Shown: one piece after another, positions 31,995 through 34,777 of the stretch
Layout: each line of letters opens with the position of its first letter
Numbering within the stretch: position 1 is the first letter of the stretch
Assembly: GCA_903944255.1 (NCBI GenBank)
Contig: CAJARE010000232.1
Span: forward strand, 1-34,777
Length of the DNA stretch: 34,777 bases
Origin: an uncultured beta proteobacterium
GTDB taxonomy: Bacteria > Pseudomonadota > Gammaproteobacteria > Burkholderiales > Burkholderiaceae
Reading direction: 5' to 3'
Program-made: the position numbers and the translations under genes
The notes under the pieces: generated by a model
The model's database searches: none
What the model saw: only the letters and a program-made list of their open reading frames with translations
Told to the model about the DNA's origin: nothing

Positions 31995-32678
31995 ATGGTT
32001 CAATTTACAAGACCTGATGGCAAAACAGTAGATGGCTATTTAGTGGAGCCAACGAATGGGGCTAATGCTCCTGGAATAGTGGTGATTCAGGAATGGTGGG
32101 GTTTAGACGAGCAAATTAAAGAGGTAGCCAATCGCTTAGCGGGCGCCGGCTTTCGTGCGTTAGTGCCAGATTTATATCGCGGCAAATTGGCCCTGGAAGC
32201 CAAGGAGGCAGAGCATCTCATGAATGATTTGAACTTTGGTGATGCTGCTTCTCAAGATATTCGTGGGGCGGTCCAATACTTGAAGGCTACTGGTAGTTCA
32301 AAAGTAGCTGTTACCGGATTTTGTATGGGTGGCGCATTGACTGTGCTATCTGCATGCTTTGTTCCTGAATTAGATGCAACAGTCGTTTGGTATGGCAATC
32401 CACCTGCTGAGTATGTGGATGCAAACAATATTACTAAGCCCATGATGGGGCATTGGTCGATGCAGGATGAGTTTTTCTCTCCGGCTGGTGTGGATGAGCT
32501 AGAGAAAAAGTTAAAGCTTGCAGGTGTGGAGCATGAATTTCATCGCTATGACGCTAAACATGCCTTTGCCAATCCTCAGTCCGATGCTCGCGGTCTGGCG
32601 CCATTACAGTATCACCCCGAGGCAGCTGAATTGGCGTGGAAGCGTTCACTCGACTTTCTGAAAAAGCATTTATCTTAA
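31995..32678 (+). CDS. Dienelactone hydrolase family protein
   Basis: 'GIVVIQEWWGLDEQIKEVANRLAGAGFRALVPDLYRGK', nucleophile motif 'VTGFCMGGALTVL' (GxCxG), 'HEFHRYDAKHAFAN'. ATG 31995 has AAAGGAG upstream. Confidence 0.95.
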   Translation: MVQFTRPDGKTVDGYLVEPTNGANAPGIVVIQEWWGLDEQIKEVANRLAGAGFRALVPDLYRGKLALEAKEAEHLMNDLNFGDAASQDIRGAVQYLKATGSSKVAVTGFCMGGALTVLSACFVPELDATVVWYGNPPAEYVDANNITKPMMGHWSMQDEFFSPAGVDELEKKLKLAGVEHEFHRYDAKHAFANPQSDARGLAPLQYHPEAAELAWKRSLDFLKKHLS

Positions 32679-32702
32679 TGATTCTTTGAGACCTTTTTTC
32701 TC

Positions 32703-33200
32703 ATGCACCTTTTTGCAGAAAACTTAGCAGTAGAAATTTCAAGCTATTACCGAAATCTGGTGCTAGGGCATGGAGTCACACCCAAAGTCTTTACTTTGGT
32801 TAATGGACAAGGCGATCAATTTCTCTTTTTTATTGATGATTTGCGGATGGAGAAGGATGAAGAGAATCAATTTCTGGCTTATATCGTCAAAGAGCATGAT
32901 GCTGTTTGCTATGCTCGGGGCACCTTAGTGATCGTAGAAAAAAATCAGCAATTTATTGAGTTTGCTGTCGTAGACCATGACGACCAGGATGCGATTGTTT
33001 GTTCAGCGGAGTTGACAAGAGATCTCGAAGACAAGCCAATTGGTTTGAGTGAGTTTGATAAGACCTTAGTAAAAAAAGAAAGCATTGTGTTTGGAGGCCT
33101 CTTTCAAGCGGTTGAGCTATCCGAAACCAAAACCGAAGATTTTGAAAGTCTTTGGGATGAGATGAAGCCCAAGATTTTGCATCGAATGATGGGGATCTAA
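32703..33200 (+). CDS. Conserved hypothetical protein (165 aa)
   Basis: Intact ORF with normal codon usage in a tight gene cluster. No family recognised. Confidence 0.75.
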   Translation: MHLFAENLAVEISSYYRNLVLGHGVTPKVFTLVNGQGDQFLFFIDDLRMEKDEENQFLAYIVKEHDAVCYARGTLVIVEKNQQFIEFAVVDHDDQDAIVCSAELTRDLEDKPIGLSEFDKTLVKKESIVFGGLFQAVELSETKTEDFESLWDEMKPKILHRMMGI

Positions 33201-33209
33201 TCCCTGGCT

Positions 33210-33935
33210 ATGACGCCCGAGCAAAAGCAAGCCTTTATTGAAGGCTTTAAGGAGATGTCTAAGACGGGCATCACGATTCTGACATGGGGCTTAGTAACTG
33301 GGATCGCCATGGCAAAGTCAACGTTGACGCTTTATGAAGCACTAGCCATGAGCCTTTTTGTTTTTGCAGGTGTCGCTCAGTTAGCTTCTTTGCCTTTGAT
33401 TGCTGCTGGTCTGCCAGTTTGGATGATTTTGGTCACTACATTTATGGTGAACCTGCGCTTTGTAATCTTTAGCCTTGGATTACAGGCACACTTTGCCTAT
33501 TTGCCAGCTTGGCGAAGAGTGTTATTGGGATATTGCACGGCTGACTTTAGTTATCTCTTTTTTGTCAGGCGTTATCCCACTCCACCTACATCTACTGAGC
33601 AGAAAGCGAATACAAAGCATTTGCAGATGTATTGGTTGATGGGGATGCAAGTTTCAAACTGGACTTTATGGCAGATAGGTTCCATTACAGGAATTGTGTT
33701 CGCTCATCAGATTCCAAATAGTTGGGGTCTTGAGTTTGCAGGTGCCATTGCTTTGGTTGCCATTATTGTGCCGATGCTGGATCGTGCTTCAGCGCGTTGG
33801 GCGGCAGTAACGGCGGCGGCGGTTGCGATAATGGCCTATGGCCTACCATTTCGATTAAATATATTGTTGGCAATTATTGCTGCCATCATTGTTGGTATGA
33901 AGACAGATCGCTCTCCTAAAGGACTCATCCCTTGA
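33210..33935 (+). CDS. azlC: AzlC family branched-chain amino acid exporter, large subunit
   Basis: 'GWMILVTTFMVNLRFVIFSLGLQAHF'-type AzlC motifs ('VAQLASLPLIAAGLPVWMILVTTFMVNLRFVIFS'), followed by an AzlD-like partner. Confidence 0.88.
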   Translation: MTPEQKQAFIEGFKEMSKTGITILTWGLVTGIAMAKSTLTLYEALAMSLFVFAGVAQLASLPLIAAGLPVWMILVTTFMVNLRFVIFSLGLQAHFAYLPAWRRVLLGYCTADFSYLFFVRRYPTPPTSTEQKANTKHLQMYWLMGMQVSNWTLWQIGSITGIVFAHQIPNSWGLEFAGAIALVAIIVPMLDRASARWAAVTAAAVAIMAYGLPFRLNILLAIIAAIIVGMKTDRSPKGLIP

Positions 33936-34276
33936 GTGCTATAGATCTCAATTCTCATATTCTTTGGCTGATTCTTGGTATGACGCTTGTCACAGCGTGG
34001 ACGCGTAGCTTCTTTTTAATTCTAGGGGAGAGGGTTAGGGTCCCCGCTTGGTTATTGGAGGCTATTCGCTTTGCTCCCTTAGCAGCAATGATTGCTATCT
34101 TAGCGCCAGAAATATTCATACCAGCAGGCGCCACTAGTATCTCTGAATTTAATCTCAAACTCCCTAATATTTGGGGAGGTATTGCTGCAGTCATCACTTT
34201 CTACTTTACGAAAAAGATGCTGAGCACCTTGATCATCGGTATGGCAGTATTTACTGCAGCAAGATTTTTACTCTAA
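33932..34276 (+). CDS. azlD: AzlD domain protein (branched-chain amino acid transport, small subunit)
   Basis: 114 aa, several TM segments, 'TAWTRSFFLILGERVRVPAWLLEAIRFAPLAAMIAILAPEIF'. TTG start overlaps the azlC TGA (TTGA). Confidence 0.85.
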   Translation: MSAIDLNSHILWLILGMTLVTAWTRSFFLILGERVRVPAWLLEAIRFAPLAAMIAILAPEIFIPAGATSISEFNLKLPNIWGGIAAVITFYFTKKMLSTLIIGMAVFTAARFLL

Positions 34277-34324
34277 GTAAATTTCTTGCTTTCAGAACTG
34301 CTAAAACTTTGGAATTGGGCATCG

Positions 34325-34777
34325 TCAAAGGGTTTTAATTAAAAAAGGTTTTAGAGCTTCAAGATCTGGTTCTATTCCGAGTCCTGGCAGATCACTTAAG
34401 CCTACTTCACTATTGGTAATCTTGGGTAGGGGATTGGCGAGTAATTCTCTTAAGGGGTTTGGATTTGAGTCAACCTCTACAAATCCTGCTCCGCCAACTG
34501 CAGCCTTGAGGTGCATTGAGGCCATGAGACCAATTCCACCACCTAGCCAATGAGGGCAAAACAATTTATTGTGAAGATTGCTGGAGCGACCAATAGGAAT
34601 GCAGCCACTAAATCCACCCCACTTACCAAGGTCAGGTTGAATTACTGCAAATGCTCCACTATTAATCGCCTCATGAAACTGAATTTGACCGCGCATATTT
34701 TCACCAGCGGCTAGTTGAATTGGTGATACTGCCTTTGCCAGCATGTTCCAGTCTTGTATTGCGCAATCAGCGGGCAA
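34325..34777 (-). CDS. C-terminal part of a mandelate racemase/muconate lactonizing enzyme (enolase superfamily), truncated at the window edge
   Basis: 'IQLAAGENMRGQIQFHEAINSGAFAVIQPDLGKWGGFSGCIPIG', 'PHWLGGGIGLMASMHLKAAVGG' match the MR/MLE C-terminal barrel. Frame open to the right edge. Confidence 0.85.
   Translation of the reverse strand: MPADCAIQDWNMLAKAVSPIQLAAGENMRGQIQFHEAINSGAFAVIQPDLGKWGGFSGCIPIGRSSNLHNKLFCPHWLGGGIGLMASMHLKAAVGGAGFVEVDSNPNPLRELLANPLPKITNSEVGLSDLPGLGIEPDLEALKPFLIKTL

Overview
This 34.8 kb window is gene-dense and looks like betaproteobacterial core genome. The gene order and protein sequences suggest Burkholderiales, possibly Polynucleobacter-like, but that assignment is inference. 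From left to right it contains: a truncated outer-membrane/porin-like CDS; an HME-type RND heavy-metal efflux operon (TolC-like, adaptor, CzcA/CusA-like pump); surE-pcm-nlpD followed directly by a 3'-5' exonuclease and rlmD, with no rpoS in its usual place; a small secreted protein; a convergent Bax-inhibitor-1 family gene; a long housekeeping run ndk-rlmN-ispG-hisS-yfgM-bamB-der-hfq-hflX-hflK-hflC-hisZ-purA; malate synthase G (glcB); a terminator-flanked papain-like small protein; a minus-strand 51-aa ORF missing from the supplied track; a K+-channel-like protein; an MFS transporter; a dienelactone hydrolase; a conserved hypothetical; an azlC/azlD pair; and a truncated enolase-superfamily gene. 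I see no CRISPR array, tRNA/rRNA, transposase, integrase or convincing new defence system. The best second-look items are the apparent rpoS absence, the missing canonical start codon for the conserved N-terminus of HflX, a His-rich mini-ORF upstream of the hfq...hisZ operon, the 51-aa ORF next to a perfect palindrome, and the papain-like orphan between two terminators.
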